From Sphingobacteriaceae bacterium (GTDB lineage Bacteria; Bacteroidota; Bacteroidia; Sphingobacteriales; Sphingobacteriaceae): DNA of 64,000 nucleotides. This document shows positions 62,112 through 64,000 of this stretch, in pieces. Location of the stretch: contig JACMJM010000057.1 of NCBI GenBank assembly GCA_014380615.1, forward strand, positions 54,125-118,124. Direction: 5' to 3'. The position numbers and the translations under genes were made by a program. Position 1 is the stretch's first letter. The number at the start of each line of letters is the position of its first letter. The notes beneath the pieces are model-generated. The model was not told the DNA's origin. It saw only the letters and a program-made list of their open reading frames with translations, and searched no databases.

Positions 62112-63398
62112 ATGGGTTTTTTCTCAAAAGTACCGGCATATCTAATTGCCTGTTTTTGTTTCTTATTTTTGTCGGCCACCTTAAAAGCGCAGGATAGCGA
62201 TGAGTTGTTCAGGCAGGCACGAGCGGCCGCGTTCGATAAGAAAAATTATCCCCTGGCAATACAGATCTCAAAGGAGGCGCTTTCGAAAAGCCCCGGCTAC
62301 AAAGATATACGTGTGTTTTTAGGTAGGTTGTATACCTGGACAGATAAAACAGATAGTGCAAGAGTTGAGTTTGAAGCTGTTTTAAAACAGGAGCCAGGGC
62401 ATGAAGACGCTAGCCTGGCCTATGCAAGTTTAGAGTATTGGAATGATGATAACAAAAAGGCATTTGAGCTTGTGAATGCAGGCTTAGATCTTCATCCTGA
62501 TTCAAAAGAGCTGCTTATTTTAAAAGCAAAAATTTTAAACAGTTTAAGCCTATACCCGGAAGCTGATAAAGTTATAACACAAATTTTAAAGTCAGACCCT
62601 AAAAATACAGAAGCCAGAGCTATGGCGCAGAGAATTAAAGACAATAGCTCGAAAAATAAGTTTGGCATCAGTTACGATTTCGTACATTTCGATAAGCAGT
62701 TTACCGATCCCTGGCAACTGGCCAGTATAGATTACGGCCGTCAAACTAAGCTGGGTTCTGTTACCGCAAGAATAAATTATGCTAATAGATTTAAAACAAA
62801 CGGCTTGCAATTCGAACTCGACGCCTATCCACGAATTTCGCCCACCTTTTATACTTATGTAAGCGGGGGCTATTCTGCCGACGGGATTTTCCCGAATTAC
62901 CGGGCCGGATTTTCATTGTATGCCAATTTGCCCGCATCCTATGAAGCCGACGCTGGTTTCAGGCTACTGAACTTTGGTGAAAATACCTGGATTTATACCC
63001 TTTCTTTGGGAAAGTATTTTAAAAATTACTGGTTCAATTTTAGAACCTATCTCACTCCCGACCAAAGTGCCCTCTCACATTCATACTCATTAAATGTACG
63101 TTACTATTTAGGCGGAGCCGATGATTATATAAGATTTGGGGCTGGTACCGGTTTATCACCCGATATATCGTCGAATACAGTACTTATTGGAGGCGTTTCT
63201 GAAGGTGAGACACCTTCCAGTATGGTTGTTACCAGTATAGACAGATTAAAATCAAATAATCTGAATCTTGGTTTTGTGCACTCGTTCAAGGTTTTTAATG
63301 TAATATCCCTCAATCTTTCCTGGCTCAATCAGGAGTATCGTAAAAGTACCTTCGGAAATCAGATAACCGGAGCGATAAGTTATCAGCGAAGGTTTTAG
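62112..63398 (+). CDS. YaiO-family outer membrane protein with TPR-like N-terminus
   Basis: A 428-residue protein from ATG 62112 (MGFFSKVPAYLIACFCF gives a clean signal peptide; the in-frame start 11 codons upstream is ignored). The N-terminal half has tetratricopeptide repeats (AIQISKEALSKSPGYKDIRVFLGRLYTWTDKTDSARVEFE). The C-terminal half is a YaiO-type barrel with alternating aromatics (KFGISYDFVHFDKQF, FQFELDAYPRISPTFYTYVSGGYS, YSLNVRYYLGG) and ends in Phe. It would sit in the outer membrane; role unknown. Confidence 0.87.
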   Translation: MGFFSKVPAYLIACFCFLFLSATLKAQDSDELFRQARAAAFDKKNYPLAIQISKEALSKSPGYKDIRVFLGRLYTWTDKTDSARVEFEAVLKQEPGHEDASLAYASLEYWNDDNKKAFELVNAGLDLHPDSKELLILKAKILNSLSLYPEADKVITQILKSDPKNTEARAMAQRIKDNSSKNKFGISYDFVHFDKQFTDPWQLASIDYGRQTKLGSVTARINYANRFKTNGLQFELDAYPRISPTFYTYVSGGYSADGIFPNYRAGFSLYANLPASYEADAGFRLLNFGENTWIYTLSLGKYFKNYWFNFRTYLTPDQSALSHSYSLNVRYYLGGADDYIRFGAGTGLSPDISSNTVLIGGVSEGETPSSMVVTSIDRLKSNNLNLGFVHSFKVFNVISLNLSWLNQEYRKSTFGNQITGAISYQRRF

Positions 63399-63533
63399 GC
63401 CACAGGCCGTTGCAGCCAAATTATCTCTTCCTTGAAAATTTTCTTCCTCAGCGGTAGCTGGCGTATTAAAACGCAACAAAATATTTATTGCTTTCGTATA
63501 CATCCGCAATAATAATTTTTAGCACGCTCAATT

Positions 63534-64000
63534 ATGTTTAGAAAACACGTCTTATTGAGGGGCTTAGTCCTAGTCTTTTTTGCATTTGTTTGCCAGATAG
63601 GGTATGCCCAGAATGTGGGTATTAATTCTTCGGGCAGTGCTCCTGACGCTTCCGCCGGTTTAGATGTTAGTTTTACCAATAAAGGCTTATTGATTCCGCG
63701 GGTTGCGTTAACCGGTACTACAGACGTAGCTACTATCGCTTCACCTACCACTTCTCTTTTAGTTTATAATACCGCAACAGCGGGTACTAACCCTAATGAT
63801 GTTACACCGGGATATTATTATTATTCAGGTGCTTGGATACGTTTAAATACAGGTACATCATCAGTATCCGGCTGGGGAACATCGGGACAAGGCGGAACTG
63901 TAGCAGGTACAAATTATGTTGGTACATCAGATGCTGTTGATTTGGTTTTTAAAACTAATGGGTTTGAAAAGATGCGCTTACCTTCCGGGGCAAGTGCCGG
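63534..64000 (+). CDS. Secreted adhesin/tail-fibre-like protein, 5' part
   Basis: The gene runs off the right edge; 155 codons are visible. The ATG at 63534 starts a signal peptide (FRKHVLLRGLVLVFFAFVCQIGYAQ). The mature start reads NVGINSSGSAPDASAGLDVS, then NKGLLIPRVALTGTTDVAT and later YYYYSGAWIRLN. The NVGIN...LDVS...KGLLIPRM pattern is common to large secreted Bacteroidota proteins that often end with a chaperone or S74-like domain. No catalytic domain is visible in this part. Confidence 0.75.
   Translation, partial: MFRKHVLLRGLVLVFFAFVCQIGYAQNVGINSSGSAPDASAGLDVSFTNKGLLIPRVALTGTTDVATIASPTTSLLVYNTATAGTNPNDVTPGYYYYSGAWIRLNTGTSSVSGWGTSGQGGTVAGTNYVGTSDAVDLVFKTNGFEKMRLPSGASA

Noticed and set aside
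1..64000. tRNA, rRNA, riboswitch, prophage or transposase genes
   Set aside because: All gaps were read on both strands and none showed a recognisable example; short RNAs cannot be excluded without a covariance search.

Overview
The window is a chromosomal segment of a Bacteroidota bacterium, most likely a Sphingobacteriaceae (Pedobacter-like) member. Pointers are: paired OmpH/Skp-like chaperones behind BamA; a SusC-type carboxypeptidase-regulatory plus TonB-box segment; families typical of the phylum (DUF2851, DUF2911, DUF4139, DUF6250, long PurF-like protein, S9 dipeptidyl peptidase IV, POT peptide permeases, YaiO-type barrel); few Shine-Dalgarno sequences; TAnnTTTG-like -7 elements upstream of several genes; and dispersed extragenic palindromes. 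No tRNA, rRNA, CRISPR array, transposase or prophage was seen. Most genes are housekeeping or metabolic. The genus is an inference from gene content only.

Layout. 1-2.8 kb: 3' end of bamA and two OmpH-family chaperones, closed by a strong terminator (envelope biogenesis). 2.9-12.4 kb: membrane arm of respiratory complex I, nuoH-I-J-K-L-M, then a DUF4139/MuiA-like secreted protein carrying a SusC-like insert, then nuoN, tightly packed and partly overlapping; nuoA-G are not in the window. NuoK lacks the second of its two conserved membrane glutamates. 12.5-18.6 kb: PurF-like amidotransferase, LysE-type exporter, FucP-type sugar permease overlapping a dCMP deaminase, stand-alone CinA domain. 18.6-18.9 kb: a small gene broken by an in-frame TAA. 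19-21.7 kb: an M16 protease pair, one member with the zinc motif and one without. 22-25.1 kb: PfkB-type kinase facing a GH1-like glycosidase/esterase pair.

25.4-31 kb: small outer-membrane-type protein, WecA/TagO-like transferase behind a hairpin-rich leader, alpha/beta hydrolase, topoisomerase IB, TauE/SafE permease, polyprenol-phosphate mannosyltransferase-like enzyme. 30.8-36.4 kb: a peptide-use operon read leftward, dipeptidyl peptidase IV followed by two POT permeases: the protease releases dipeptides outside the cytoplasm and the permeases import them. 36.4-44.5 kb: secreted unknown, thiolase, PgpH-type HD phosphodiesterase, EnvC-like murein hydrolase activator, DUF2851, PspC-like and ankyrin proteins. 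44.6-50.3 kb: FtsK, LolA-like carrier, a small unknown protein coupled to a metallo-hydrolase, fatty acid desaturase.

50.3-64 kb: a repeat-rich gap; a lipoprotein with an embedded Cys/His motif; a PQQ-type sugar dehydrogenase; a TPR histidine kinase; a five-gene operon MaoC - ABC binding protein - ABC permease - GNAT - ABC ATPase; DUF2721, DUF2911, DUF6250 and Nudix proteins; a small unknown protein; a YaiO-type barrel; and the start of a secreted, adhesin-like protein running off the right edge.

The most unusual points are the hybrid DUF4139 gene inside the nuo operon, the NuoK glutamate loss, the acetyltransferase embedded in an ABC transporter operon, three hairpins whose loops hold the stop codon of the upstream gene, and the Cys/His module in the lipoprotein. 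No clear new defence or mobile system is visible.
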